This document shows, piece by piece, positions 15,735 through 24,880 of a stretch of DNA of 64,000 nt. The first letter of the stretch is position 1; each line of letters starts with the position of its first letter. The notes beneath the pieces were generated by a model. It saw only the letters and a program-made list of their open reading frames with translations, was not told where the DNA came from and did no database searches. The position numbers and the translations under genes are program-made. This DNA is from Muribaculaceae bacterium (GTDB taxonomy: Bacteria > Bacteroidota > Bacteroidia > Bacteroidales > Muribaculaceae), in NCBI GenBank assembly GCA_023667015.1, contig JAMPAX010000005.1, positions 1-64,000 of the forward strand, given 5' to 3'.

Positions 15735-18089
15735 CTACTTATCCATGGTCACAAGGAGTTCTTCGTTGGTGCGGGTCATCTCCATGCGTTTCTTGATGAA
15801 TTCCATAGCTTCTTGGGAGTTCATGTCGGCAAGATAGTTGCGCAGAATCCACATTCTGTTGGTGGTCTCTTCGCTAAGCAGCAGGTCGTCGCGGCGGGTT
15901 GATGAGGCTATGATATCTACTGCCGGGAAGATTCGCTTGTTGGAGAGCTTGCGGTCAAGCTGGAGTTCCATGTTGCCTGTTCCCTTGAATTCTTCGAATA
16001 TTACTTCGTCCATCTTCGAGGATGTCTCCGTCAGAGCTGTGGCGATGATAGTCAGTGATCCTCCGTTTTCAATGTTTCGGGCAGCTCCGAAGAAGCGCTT
16101 GGGACGCTGAAGTGCGTTGGCGTCCACACCGCCGGAAAGAATCTTTCCCGATGCTGGAGATACGGTGTTGAAGGCGCGTGCCAAACGTGTGATTGAGTCG
16201 AGCATGATGACTACGTCATGGCCACTCTCTACGAGTCTTTTGGCTTTCTGAAGCACCATATCGGCAATCTTCACATGGCGCTCTGCCGGCTCATCGAAGG
16301 TGGAGGCTATGACCTCAGCATTGACGCTGCGTGCCATATCTGTTACTTCTTCCGGACGCTCATCTATAAGTAGCATTATAATATATGTGTCAGGGTGATT
16401 CTCGGATATGACGTTGGCAATATCTTTCAGCAGGATTGTCTTACCTGTTTTCGGAGGAGCAACAATCAGTGCACGCTGGCCTTTGCCGATGGGTGCAAAC
16501 ATGTCTACTACTCTGGTGGAGATGTTGCAATATTTGCCCTTGGTGAGGTCGAATTTTTCATCCGGGAAAAGTGGTGTAAGGTGCTCGAAGGCAACGCGGT
16601 CGCGGATGAAACTCGGATCCATACCGTTGACGCTGATGATTTTGCAGAGGGGATAATATTTCTCTGTAGGCATCGGGGGGCGGATGGAGGCCTCGACTAC
16701 ATCGCCGGTCTTGAGGCCGTATTTCTTGATCTGCTGCTGGTTGAGATATACATCGTCGGGAGAGGGGAGATAGTTATAGTCCGATGAGCGCAAGAAGCCG
16801 TATCCTTCGGGCATAATCTCGAGCACTCCGAATGTGGTAAGAATTCCTTCGAAGTTATATTGCTCGTGTTCACGATTATTTTTCTGCTGACGCATCAGAA
16901 GCTGGCGCTGACGTTTTGAGAGGTGTTTACCCGCAGATAGCAGATTCTGATCTTTCGGCGTCTGGCTGTTCGCACCGGGATCTTGAATGTAGATGGGCAT
17001 TTCCGCTTGGGGCTGTATCGGATCTGCGAGTACGTCCTGGCGCTGCCGGAACTCAAGCTCGGGCTCCTTCTGACCTTGCTGAGGCTGTGGGTTGTGCTGG
17101 TCGCGCTGATTGCGTGGCTTGAATGTTTTCCCTTTGCCATTACCGAAGAAGGCATCGAGCGAGGGTTTGTTTTTATTGCCCTTACTATCACGGGGTGTGA
17201 ACATACGGCGCCCACCCTGTTGCGGAGCCTCTTGCTTTGTTTCTTCGGCGGCCGCTTCTTCAGCTTCACGAGCGCGAGCATGAGCTTGTGCCTCATCTGC
17301 GGCACGACTCTCGGCAATTTCGGCGGCTATTTCTGCGCGTGCGGTGCTGGGACTGGCTACGGGTGCATTCTGCTCGATGTTGTCGAACAGTGAGGGTTGG
17401 TCCTCTTTTTTGCGGCGACCGCCGCGTTTTTTCTTCTGACCGGCTTTTCCTGCCTGCGCCAGAATCTCATCGAGTGTATATTCGCTGACATCGATGCCCG
17501 CATCTGTGGCAGCTTTCCTGACGGCTGTTTCATAGTCGGCTTTGGCCTTAGCTTCAGCTTCCATCTGAGCTCTGGACTTGCGCCCTCTTTTCTTGGGAAA
17601 TTCAGGACGCTCGATTTTGTCAAGTCCCGGAATTGGCGGAAGTGCTCTGTCGGTGGCGGCTTCTGCAGTCGTTGTCTCCGCTTTATTCGCACGTGAGGTT
17701 CTTTCTCCTCTTCTTTTCGTTGTCTTTTTTGCTGCTTCTGTAGTCTCTGTCACAGCCGTTGCTCTCTCTTTATTTTCTTCTACCGGAGCTTCAGATATCT
17801 TTTGTGTCTGTTCGTTTTCCATAGTCTCTTTTGCAACCTCTTTCTGGCGATTGGGTTTTCTGCCGCGTCGGCCGCGTTCTCCGCGCTCTCCACGTTTCCC
17901 ACGTGGACGACGCTGGCGTTCCTCCTCTTTGGACGCCTCTTCTTTGGCTACTTGCATTGCTGAGTGGTCAAGAATGTAGTATACCACATCTTCATCGTTT
18001 GCAGTTTCTGCTTTTTTCATACCCAGACTACCGGCAAGCTCCAATCGCTTGTCGCGGTCCATGGCGTGTAGTTCATCAATACTATACAT
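15735..18089 (-). CDS. rho: Transcription termination factor Rho with long disordered insert
   Basis: 784 residues versus ~420 for E. coli Rho. Order: Rho_N SAP-like helices 1-45, a low-complexity insert about 46-405 rich in Arg, Lys, Glu, Gln and Ala ([18 protein letters not shown] near 61-78), cold-shock RNA-binding domain about 412-480, RecA-type ATPase with Walker A APPKTGKT 544-551, then [11 protein letters not shown] and the Q/R loops [11 protein letters not shown] and FKGTGNMEL. It is the hexameric RNA helicase that ends untranslated transcripts. Long insertions of this kind are known in Bacteroidetes; in Bacteroides thetaiotaomicron the insert has been reported to drive Rho phase separation and gut fitness. 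A 281-bp gap to tilS contains a possible promoter at 18305-18312. Confidence 0.95.
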   Translation of the reverse strand: MYSIDELHAMDRDKRLELAGSLGMKKAETANDEDVVYYILDHSAMQVAKEEASKEEERQRRPRGKRGERGERGRRGRKPNRQKEVAKETMENEQTQKISEAPVEENKERATAVTETTEAAKKTTKRRGERTSRANKAETTTAEAATDRALPPIPGLDKIERPEFPKKRGRKSRAQMEAEAKAKADYETAVRKAATDAGIDVSEYTLDEILAQAGKAGQKKKRGGRRKKEDQPSLFDNIEQNAPVASPSTARAEIAAEIAESRAADEAQAHARAREAEEAAAEETKQEAPQQGGRRMFTPRDSKGNKNKPSLDAFFGNGKGKTFKPRNQRDQHNPQPQQGQKEPELEFRQRQDVLADPIQPQAEMPIYIQDPGANSQTPKDQNLLSAGKHLSKRQRQLLMRQQKNNREHEQYNFEGILTTFGVLEIMPEGYGFLRSSDYNYLPSPDDVYLNQQQIKKYGLKTGDVVEASIRPPMPTEKYYPLCKIISVNGMDPSFIRDRVAFEHLTPLFPDEKFDLTKGKYCNISTRVVDMFAPIGKGQRALIVAPPKTGKTILLKDIANVISENHPDTYIIMLLIDERPEEVTDMARSVNAEVIASTFDEPAERHVKIADMVLQKAKRLVESGHDVVIMLDSITRLARAFNTVSPASGKILSGGVDANALQRPKRFFGAARNIENGGSLTIIATALTETSSKMDEVIFEEFKGTGNMELQLDRKLSNKRIFPAVDIIASSTRRDDLLLSEETTNRMWILRNYLADMNSQEAMEFIKKRMEMTRTNEELLVTMDK

Positions 18090-18304
18090 AGTTATGAAAT
18101 CGAATGTTCAATAATTCCTTCTGCCCGTATTGTTGCCCAACTTGTATATTTGTGGTTTTTTGCAGACAATTATTGTCAGCATACATTTCTTAGGTGAGGA
18201 ATTGTGGTCAAAAGTAACTAATTATCAAGCAGTTGACCTTTGTCGTTTTGAATATCTAATATTGGGGATAAGAAGTCGGCATAATAGCCGACAGATTTTC
18301 ACTG

Positions 18305-18312
18305 CAAATTTA
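18305..18312 (-). promoter_or_regulatory. Candidate rho promoter (-7 box)
   Basis: TAAATTTG on the minus strand. Transcription would begin near 18298, leaving a ~210-nt untranslated leader before rho. A small GTCGGC/GCCGAC hairpin (18275-18292) lies at the start of this leader. No clear -33 element, so support is partial; a long leader would be expected if Rho autoregulates by attenuation. Confidence 0.35.
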
Positions 18313-18370
18313 ATAATAATTTTTAATTAAATAAAATTTTAGCTTATTGAAAATTTTGAAAAAGCATTTA

Positions 18371-19726
18371 TTAATCGGCTACTGCTTTGCAATGCCAGGC
18401 GTTTGTAGATGTTGCGGTTATCAAGTCGAGACGCGAACGTCGATGTCCTATAAGCCATACGATTTCCCCATCTTCACGTCGTATCAGCACTTGCTGTCCC
18501 CAACGCTCGGCATGTGTCAGTCCGCTCTCTTTGAGAATATCGCTACATAGTCGACTCCCCTTCATTCCCAAGAGTTTAATTCTGTCTCCCTCACGCCATT
18601 CTCGCAGTTCGTAGGCTTCCGGTCCATGTGATGTCCATGTTTCTTCCGGCCTGCTTCTCTTTATCTTTTCCCAAATCTCTTCTTTGTCGCTTTCTCTTAT
18701 TTCATATTTTTTCCACTTTAACTCGATCTTTTGGCTCCCCCCTGTAGTCTCGATTTGTAGCCCTCGCTCTTTGTTAATAATTAGATATTGGTTTGTATAC
18801 CAGATTTTTCCGTACTGACATTGAGCGATTGTTTCGGTTATTTCTGCTGCCATCGTGGGGGTTCCTCCCGCCGACTTTATATATCGATAGATTAATGTCT
18901 GGGGGTCGGCAAATCGGCTAATTGTCTCCCGGCGCATTAGTCGTTTTTTATCATCGTACTCTACCTCTCTCAGGGCATCGGCCAACGCTTTCTCTACTAT
19001 TTGATTCTCTCTTCGGAGGATTTCTAAAGTCTTGCTTAAGGCTCTCTGAGCTCCTTCCCAGCGACTTTCGAGCATTGGTAAAATTTCGTTGCGCAGATAA
19101 TTGCGACGATAGTCGCTCGCTGCATTGCTGGAGTCTTCTACGTATTTTTCTGAGATTTCCTTGAGATGTTGACGAATTTCATCGCGGCTAATATTGAGCA
19201 ATGGGCGGATGATTCTGCCATCGTCAGCACGCATTGCTCGCAGTCCGCTTGTGCCGCTTCCCCGGAGCATATTCAGAAGCATGGTCTCTATATTATCGGT
19301 GGCATTATGACCGGTGGCGAGTCTGCTGAATCCCTCACGTTCCATCAGTTCGCGAAACCATCCATGCCTTAGTTCCCGACATGCCATCTCCAGAGATATT
19401 TTCTTCTCAGCTGCATAATCAGAGGCATTAAAGTCGGCATAATGCAGTCGCACTCCTAATCTTTTGCATAGCTGTTTTACAAATTCTGAGTCTCGGTCTG
19501 CTTCTTCTGCTCGCAGATGGAAGTTGCAGTTGGCTACCTCAATCATGTTTATTGCGTCTTCCGTCCCGTCATGCTCATATACTTCTATCAATGCTAATAG
19601 CATCGCTACGCTATCAGCCCCGCCGCTGACGGCGGCTAATATTCTACCTTCCCCAACATTGTTTACAACTCTGCGGGTGTCTGACAGTATTTTTTTTGAA
19701 ATTTCGCTCTTTCTGCGGTGAACCAT
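18371..19726 (-). CDS. tilS: tRNA(Ile)-lysidine synthase
   Basis: 451 residues. Modifies C34 of the CAU-anticodon tRNA(Ile) to lysidine, allowing AUA decoding. The N-type ATP pyrophosphatase P-loop AVSGGADSVAMLL contains SGGADS at 34-39; the partner motifs RLATGHNATDNIETMLLNMLRGSG and RPLLNISRDEI follow, and the C-terminal ~80 residues match the TilS C domain (LREWREGDRIKLLGMKGSRLCSDIL). Full length for the Bacteroidetes enzyme. Divergent from the rubrerythrin gene across a 229-bp region with a -7-like box for each direction. Confidence 0.93.
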   Translation of the reverse strand: MVHRRKSEISKKILSDTRRVVNNVGEGRILAAVSGGADSVAMLLALIEVYEHDGTEDAINMIEVANCNFHLRAEEADRDSEFVKQLCKRLGVRLHYADFNASDYAAEKKISLEMACRELRHGWFRELMEREGFSRLATGHNATDNIETMLLNMLRGSGTSGLRAMRADDGRIIRPLLNISRDEIRQHLKEISEKYVEDSSNAASDYRRNYLRNEILPMLESRWEGAQRALSKTLEILRRENQIVEKALADALREVEYDDKKRLMRRETISRFADPQTLIYRYIKSAGGTPTMAAEITETIAQCQYGKIWYTNQYLIINKERGLQIETTGGSQKIELKWKKYEIRESDKEEIWEKIKRSRPEETWTSHGPEAYELREWREGDRIKLLGMKGSRLCSDILKESGLTHAERWGQQVLIRREDGEIVWLIGHRRSRLDLITATSTNAWHCKAVAD

Positions 19727-19802
19727 TTTCTGCGCTTGATGTTATATAATACGAAAGGGGAGAACTACGTCCAATAGTGGGTACGAGTATTCATTTCCTC
19801 TA

Positions 19803-19810
19803 CAAAAATA
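19803..19810 (-). promoter_or_regulatory. Candidate tilS promoter (-7 box)
   Basis: TATTTTTG on the minus strand, about 77 bp before the tilS start. No good -33 partner; tentative. Confidence 0.35.
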
Positions 19811-19854
19811 ACGATTTTTTTTATTTTTCTCGGACATGTTTCCTCCAAATTTTG

Positions 19855-19862
19855 TAATTTTG
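19855..19862 (+). promoter_or_regulatory. Rubrerythrin promoter (-7 box)
   Basis: TAATTTTG followed by GC, the commonest form of this box in the window; transcription would start near 19870, giving an ~85-nt leader. Confidence 0.55.
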
Positions 19863-19955
19863 CATTTGCTTCGCAAGGACAATTTCTGCGAGGTCTTCTC
19901 CGAAAGGTGAAATCTTTGATAAAAATTACTAATTTAACTCTAAAATACTATCACA

Positions 19956-20513
19956 ATGGCAAAAGAATGGATTTGCACAGTTTGTGGATATATCGCTGAA
20001 GGCGAGAATCCCCCCGCAAAGTGCCCCCAGTGTGGCGCTCCTGCTTCTAAGTTCAAGATCGTAGACAAAGATAGCCTCCTGAATTTCGTGACTGAACACG
20101 AAATTGGTGTCGCCAAGGATGTAGATCCCGAAATGAAGAAGGACCTCAACAACCACTTCCTCGGTGAGTGTACCGAAGTAGGTATGTACCTCGCTATGTC
20201 TCGTCAGGCTGACCGCGAAGGTTATCCCGAAATCGCCGACGCTTTCAAGCGCTATGCTTGGGAGGAGGCTGAACACGCTGCTAAATTTGCTGAACTCCTC
20301 GGTGACATGGTATGGGACACCAAGACCAACCTCGACAAGCGTATGCACGCTGAAGCAGGTGCCAACGAGGATAAGATGCGTATTGCTCGCAATGCTAAGG
20401 CTGCCAACCTCGATGCTATCCACGATACAGTCCATGAGATGGCTAAGGACGAGGCTCGCCATGGTCGTGGCTTCCACGGCCTCTACCAGCGCTACTTCGC
20501 CGACAAGAAATAA
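19956..20513 (+). CDS. Reverse rubrerythrin (NADH-linked peroxidase type)
   Basis: 185 residues. The rubredoxin domain is at the N-terminus (ICTVCGY... CPQCG, iron ligands C7, C10, C23, C26), followed by a ferritin-like four-helix diiron domain with paired E..E..H motifs ([40 protein letters not shown]). This order defines the reverse rubrerythrins, cytoplasmic peroxide and oxygen scavengers of anaerobes. Codon use is strongly biased towards GCT/GAC/CTC as in highly expressed genes. Monocistronic between a -7 box and a 34-bp perfect terminator hairpin that begins in its last codon. Confidence 0.92.
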   Translation: MAKEWICTVCGYIAEGENPPAKCPQCGAPASKFKIVDKDSLLNFVTEHEIGVAKDVDPEMKKDLNNHFLGECTEVGMYLAMSRQADREGYPEIADAFKRYAWEEAEHAAKFAELLGDMVWDTKTNLDKRMHAEAGANEDKMRIARNAKAANLDAIHDTVHEMAKDEARHGRGFHGLYQRYFADKK

Positions 20514-20577
20514 CAATCTCTATAAATAAAAAAGCCTCCCGTCCGGGAGGCTTTTTTATTTATAGAGATTGTTATTT
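20508..20577 (+). terminator. 34-bp perfect bidirectional terminator overlapping the rubrerythrin stop
   Basis: Arms 20508-20541 and 20544-20577 are exactly complementary with a 2-base centre. The GC-rich core (GCCTCCCG/CGGGAGGC) is followed by a T6 run on the plus strand and, by symmetry, on the minus strand. The left arm starts at the last lysine codon and includes the TAA stop. Convergent ettA has its own hairpin 30 bp further on. Confidence 0.9.
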
Positions 20578-20607
20578 GGTTTATGGTTGAATATTGCAAC
20601 TATCAAC

Positions 20608-20646
20608 TATAATTCAATTTTCGGTATAACCGAAAATTGAATTATA
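20608..20646 (-). terminator. Terminator of ettA overlapping its stop
   Basis: 18-bp perfect arms (20608-20625 and 20629-20646) around ATA. The right arm covers the ettA stop codon (20642-20644). Confidence 0.75.
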
Positions 20647-22327
20647 TCAGCTTGCGGTAGCGTATGCGATGGGGCGTGTCGTTGCCATCGCGCTTCTTAC
20701 GGTATTCTTCGTAGTCGCTGTAGGAGCCTTCGTAGTAGGTGACTTTGCTGTCTCCCTCAAAGGCCAGTATGTGGGTGGCTATGCGGTCGAGAAACCAGCG
20801 GTCGTGGCTTACTACTACAGCACATCCGGCAAAGTTCTCCAGGCCTTCTTCCAGTGCTCGCAATGTGTTGACGTCTATATCATTCGTCGGCTCATCGAGG
20901 AGAAGTACGTTGCCCTCTTCTTTTAGTGCCATTGCCAGATGGAGTCTGTTGCGCTCACCTCCGGAGAGCACTCCGATTTTTTTCTCCTGGTCGGCACCCG
21001 TAAAGTTGAACTTCGAAAGATAAGCCCGCGCGTTCATGTCGCGACCTCCCATTCTAAAGCTCTCTACGCCCTGAGAAATGACCTCGTATACGGTCTTTTC
21101 CGGCGATAAGTCTTTGTGGGTCTGGTCTACATACGCTACTTTTACTGTCTCGCCAACTTCGAACTCTCCTTTATCCGGCTTCTCTAATCCCATTATCATC
21201 TTGAACAGAGTGGTCTTTCCGGCTCCGTTAGGACCTATGACACCCACGATACCATTCGGAGGAAGCATAAAGTTGAGATCGTCAAACAGGCATTTCTCAC
21301 CAAAGCTCTTGGCAAGATGTTGCGCCTCGATGACCTTGTTGCCCAGACGGGGTCCATTGGGTATGTATATTTCGAGTTTCTCTTCTCTTTCTTTCTGGTC
21401 GGAGTTGAGGAGTCGGTCGTAGCTAGAAAGTCGAGCTTTGCTTTTAGCCTGTCGGGCTTTTGGTGCCATGCGCACCCATTCGAGCTCTCGCTCGAGGGTC
21501 TTGCGACGCTTACTGGCCTGCTTCTCTTCTTGTGCCATGCGTTTGGTCTTCTGATCGAGCCAGGAGGAGTAGTTTCCCTTCCAGGGTATACCTTCTCCGC
21601 GGTCGAGCTCCAGAATCCATCCGGCTACGTGGTCGAGGAAGTAGCGGTCGTGGGTGACTGCGATGACTGTGCCCGGATATTGCTGCAGATGCTGCTCAAG
21701 CCAGTCGATTGACTCTGCGTCAAGGTGGTTGGTGGGCTCGTCGAGAAGAAGTACGTCGGGCTGTTGGAGTAGCAGTCGGCAGAGTGCCACACGACGTCGT
21801 TCACCCCCGGAGAGGGTGGAAATCTTCTGATCATCCGGCGGACAGCGCAGTGCATCCATAGCACGTTCGAGTTTGTTGTCAATGTTCCAAGCATCGGTGG
21901 CATCAAGCTTATCCTGAAGGTCTCCCTGGCGAGCTATCAGTGCGTCCATCTTTTCCGGATCTTCAAGTACCTCCGGGTCGGAAAAGGCGTTGTTGACTTT
22001 GTCGTATTCTTTCAATAACTGCATTATTGGAGCTACTCCTTCTTCAACTACCTCCTTCACTGTCTTGTCGGGGTCGAGTTTCGGATCCTGCTCCAGATAC
22101 CCTACGGTATATTCATTGCGTGCGAATACTACCTCTCCTTGGAAGCTCTTGTCGATGCCGGCTATAATCTTCATCAGGGTAGACTTACCTGATCCGTTCA
22201 GACCGATGATACCGATTTTTGCTCCGTAGAAGAAGCTTAGATAGATATTCTTAAGTATTTGTCGCTGAGGTGGGATAACTTTGCTGACCCCCACCATCGA
22301 GAAAATTATTTTTTTGTCGTCTGCCAT
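20642..22327 (-). CDS. ettA: ABC-F translation factor EttA
   Basis: 561 residues from the ATG at 22327 (MADDKKIIFSMVGVSK). An in-frame ATG at 22393 would add 22 residues overlapping the end of def, and the family begins at MADDKK. Two ABC domains without membrane segments: Walker A GLNGSGKST (42-50) with LSGGERRRVAL, then GPNGAGKTT with LSGGERNRLHL, separated by the arm/linker rich in Lys/Arg. Such proteins bind the ribosomal E site; EttA gates entry into elongation according to ATP/ADP. 29 bp downstream of def, so cotranscription is likely. Confidence 0.9.
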   Translation of the reverse strand: MADDKKIIFSMVGVSKVIPPQRQILKNIYLSFFYGAKIGIIGLNGSGKSTLMKIIAGIDKSFQGEVVFARNEYTVGYLEQDPKLDPDKTVKEVVEEGVAPIMQLLKEYDKVNNAFSDPEVLEDPEKMDALIARQGDLQDKLDATDAWNIDNKLERAMDALRCPPDDQKISTLSGGERRRVALCRLLLQQPDVLLLDEPTNHLDAESIDWLEQHLQQYPGTVIAVTHDRYFLDHVAGWILELDRGEGIPWKGNYSSWLDQKTKRMAQEEKQASKRRKTLERELEWVRMAPKARQAKSKARLSSYDRLLNSDQKEREEKLEIYIPNGPRLGNKVIEAQHLAKSFGEKCLFDDLNFMLPPNGIVGVIGPNGAGKTTLFKMIMGLEKPDKGEFEVGETVKVAYVDQTHKDLSPEKTVYEVISQGVESFRMGGRDMNARAYLSKFNFTGADQEKKIGVLSGGERNRLHLAMALKEEGNVLLLDEPTNDIDVNTLRALEEGLENFAGCAVVVSHDRWFLDRIATHILAFEGDSKVTYYEGSYSDYEEYRKKRDGNDTPHRIRYRKLI

Positions 22328-22356
22328 TTCAATGGTTGATGGTTTATTGTTTGGAG

Positions 22357-22920
22357 TTATCGCTTCTTGGAGCTTACGGTGCGGTATTCGCAACGAGTCT
22401 TACCCTCTACTATATTGCCGAGTTTCTTTCGAATCAGCTGTTTGCGAATAGGGGAGATGTGGTCGGTGAAGACCTCTCCGAGCAAATGGTCGAATTCATG
22501 CTGGATTATGCGCGATGCAAATCCGGTAAATTCTTGTTCATGGGGCTTGAAGTCTTCGTCTACCCAGCGCAGGAGCACGTGCTCGTGGCGTCTTACGCTT
22601 TCGCTTACTCCGGGTATCGAGAGGCATCCCTCAGGCCGAGAAACGAGTGGGGAGTCTTCAAATACCTCTAATTCGGGATTGATTAGAGTCAATTTTAGGT
22701 CTTTACATTCCGGAAAATCATCAGCTAATACTGTGCCGTCTATGACGACTACGCTGATAGATCGTCCTATCTGGGGAGCTGCCAAGCCTACTCCCTCTGA
22801 ATGATACATCGTCTCGTACATATCCGCCACGAGCTTCTTGAGCTCCGGATAGTCGGGGGTGATGTCTTCTGTCTCTTCCCGCAATACGGGATGTCCATAT
22901 AAATATACAGGTAGTATCAT
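22357..22920 (-). CDS. def: Peptide deformylase
   Basis: 187 residues. Removes the N-formyl group from nascent proteins. All three signature motifs are present: GVGLAAPQIG (43-52), EGCLSIPG (about 111-118, metal-ligand Cys) and QHEFDHLLGE (metal-ligand histidines and catalytic Glu). Length is normal for type 1 enzymes. The 32 bp immediately before the start codon are four copies of an 8-bp tandem repeat, leaving no Shine-Dalgarno sequence. Followed by ettA (29 bp), preceded by the AspT-type transporter gene (69 bp). Confidence 0.95.
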   Translation of the reverse strand: MILPVYLYGHPVLREETEDITPDYPELKKLVADMYETMYHSEGVGLAAPQIGRSISVVVIDGTVLADDFPECKDLKLTLINPELEVFEDSPLVSRPEGCLSIPGVSESVRRHEHVLLRWVDEDFKPHEQEFTGFASRIIQHEFDHLLGEVFTDHISPIRKQLIRKKLGNIVEGKTRCEYRTVSSKKR

Positions 22921-22952
22921 GAGTTGATGAGTTGATGAGTTGATGAGTTGAT
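22921..22952 (-). repeat. Octanucleotide repeat directly abutting the def start codon
   Basis: Four exact copies of GAGTTGAT (ATCAACTC on the coding strand), with a degenerate fifth (GAGTGTGC), ending at the base before the def ATG. It therefore occupies the entire ribosome-binding region of def. Confidence 0.8.
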
Positions 22953-22989
22953 GAGTGTGCGAGTTGGAATCTCGCCGTCCTTGATTAGT

Positions 22990-24684
22990 TTATGACATGA
23001 ATACGAGGATCATTACTTGCGCTACTATTACTCGCATAAACATTGTCAGAGGATATACAGTAGAGTAGGCTACGGCGGGTGTGTCGTTGTTGGCTACTTT
23101 GTTGGCATAGGCCAGGGCGGGAGGATCGGTGTAATTACCCGAGAGCATGCCGATGATGGACAGATAGTTCATCTTATAGTGGCCGCGGGCTATAAGTCCG
23201 ACTACTATCAACGGGATGACGGTGATGATAAATCCATACCCTACCCAGAGCAGGCCGCGGGCGTTGAATACCGTGGCTACAAAGTTCTCTCCGGCTGCGA
23301 TTCCTACAGATGCTAAGAATAGGCAAATTCCTATTTCGCGTAGCAAGAGGTTGGCTGAGGAGTTGGTGTAGGTCACAAGATGGAATTTATGGCCATAGGC
23401 GGATATCAAGATTGCGACTACCAAGGGTCCGCCGGCGAGTCCAAGTTTCATGGGTACGGTCATACCGGGGAATTTCAGTGGCAGACACCCAAGGAGTATC
23501 CCTAAGAAAATTCCTATAAACATCGTGACAAGGTTGGGCTCGTTGAGTCGCTTCATAGAGTTGCCGAGTTTTGAGGCCAGCCTGTTGATGTCTTCAAGTT
23601 TGCCTACGACTGTCAGGCGGTCGCCCATCTGCAGACGTAAACTCGGAGTGGCAAGCAGGTCTACTCCGGCACGATTTACTCGCGTGGCGTTGAGGTTGTA
23701 GGCAGAACGAAGATGTAGTGAGCCTAACTTGGCACCGTTGTATTCCGTACGGGTCACTACTATTCGGCGCGACACTACCGGTCCTTTCTCCATCTCCCAT
23801 ATCTTGTCGACCTTCGGCCCGATGAATCTATGGAACACTTCCTCATCCTGTATGGAGCAGACTACGAGTGCTAAGTCGCCGAGTTGCATCTCATCTCCGG
23901 CGGTAGGTATGATTACGCTTCCATTGGGACGCTCTATTCTTGAGACTACGAAGTTGCAGGATATCAGAGTGTGGAGCTTCTGAATGGTCAACCCGCATAT
24001 CAGGTCGTTGGTTACCTTAAACGTTACGATATGAGGAGCTAACAGAGACTCTTTTTTTTCGTTTTCTACATCTTCTATCTCTTTGTCTACGTTAATTTTA
24101 AATACTCTCTTCAGAATAATCATCGTCAGAATAATACCGACAACGCCTAAAGGATATGCTGCTGCGTAGCCCATCGACATCTGCTGGCTCTGAGTTGCCC
24201 CTTCCGGGTTAATCTGAAGGATAGTCTGTTGCGCCGCTCCGAGCCCGGGGGTGTTTGTGACAGCTCCGCTCATGACGCCTACTATTTCTTGGAAAGAGGT
24301 CAAGCCGGACTCTCCTCCCTGTACAAAGTAGATTCCCACAGCTAAGGCTACGTTGAGCAAGATGCCAAGCATTGCTAACCCATTCATCTTTATGCCTCCT
24401 TCTTTAAAAGAGGAGAAGAAGCCGGGACCTACTTGCATACCTATCGAAAAGATAAACAATATCAGGCCGAAGTCGCGAAGAAAATAAAGGATGTCGGGCT
24501 GGGCACTATAACCGAAATGACCCAAAAGGATGCCGACAAACAGCACGAATGTTACTCCCAACGATACACCGAAGATCTTAATTTTGCCAAGCCATATGCC
24601 GGTGAATACTACAAAGGAGTATAGCAGAATCGTACTCGCCAGAGTAAGGTTGCCGGGAGTAAGAAGTTCTATTATCCAATCCAT
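22990..24684 (-). CDS. AspT/YidE-family putative anion exchanger
   Basis: 564 residues. Layout of the aspartate:alanine exchanger (AAE) family: about five N-terminal membrane helices (13-190), two tandem soluble TrkA_C/RCK_C domains (about 210-290 and 300-385, the second starting VVSRRIVVTRTEYNGAKLGSL), then about five C-terminal helices (400-563). The motif GxxxxxGPGFF (GMQVGPGFFSSFKEGG near 82) and the C-terminal GMLSGNYTDPPALAYA mirror the N-terminal GVMSGAVTNTPGLGAA, the inverted-repeat signature of the family. Substrate is not deducible; amino or dicarboxylic acids are typical. Upstream of def on the same strand. Confidence 0.8.
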   Translation of the reverse strand: MDWIIELLTPGNLTLASTILLYSFVVFTGIWLGKIKIFGVSLGVTFVLFVGILLGHFGYSAQPDILYFLRDFGLILFIFSIGMQVGPGFFSSFKEGGIKMNGLAMLGILLNVALAVGIYFVQGGESGLTSFQEIVGVMSGAVTNTPGLGAAQQTILQINPEGATQSQQMSMGYAAAYPLGVVGIILTMIILKRVFKINVDKEIEDVENEKKESLLAPHIVTFKVTNDLICGLTIQKLHTLISCNFVVSRIERPNGSVIIPTAGDEMQLGDLALVVCSIQDEEVFHRFIGPKVDKIWEMEKGPVVSRRIVVTRTEYNGAKLGSLHLRSAYNLNATRVNRAGVDLLATPSLRLQMGDRLTVVGKLEDINRLASKLGNSMKRLNEPNLVTMFIGIFLGILLGCLPLKFPGMTVPMKLGLAGGPLVVAILISAYGHKFHLVTYTNSSANLLLREIGICLFLASVGIAAGENFVATVFNARGLLWVGYGFIITVIPLIVVGLIARGHYKMNYLSIIGMLSGNYTDPPALAYANKVANNDTPAVAYSTVYPLTMFMRVIVAQVMILVFMS

Positions 24685-24692
24685 ATATTTTT

Positions 24693-24718
24693 AATCTCTA
24701 ATCTCTAATCTCTAATCT
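24693..24718 (-). repeat. Heptanucleotide repeat next to the AspT-type transporter start
   Basis: AATCTCT repeated 3.7 times (AGAGATT on the coding strand), ending 8 bp before the start codon. Not a multiple of three and outside the coding frame; slippage would change leader length only. Confidence 0.7.
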
Positions 24719-24809
24719 GTTATACTTATAAGCTCGTAGTCTTTGCTTTGAACTCAAAACTCAATTTACAAAAACGTCTGCAAAATTAGTAATTTTTTCT
24801 AAAATTTCG

Positions 24810-24817
24810 TAAATTTG
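24810..24817 (+). promoter_or_regulatory. ddh promoter (-7 box)
   Basis: TAAATTTG followed by CGA, 63 bp before the ddh start codon. The -33 position is not a clear match. Confidence 0.5.
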
Positions 24818-24880
24818 CGACTTCATATGTGGCCTTTTACTTCTCGCCACATTCTTATTTATTTAAGTTATCTGTGAAAA

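Noticed and set aside
19745..19785. Possible fragment of the palindromic element (GAAAGGGGAGAA followed by GTCCAA)
   Set aside because: Only about 20 bases agree and both termini are absent, so chance similarity cannot be excluded.
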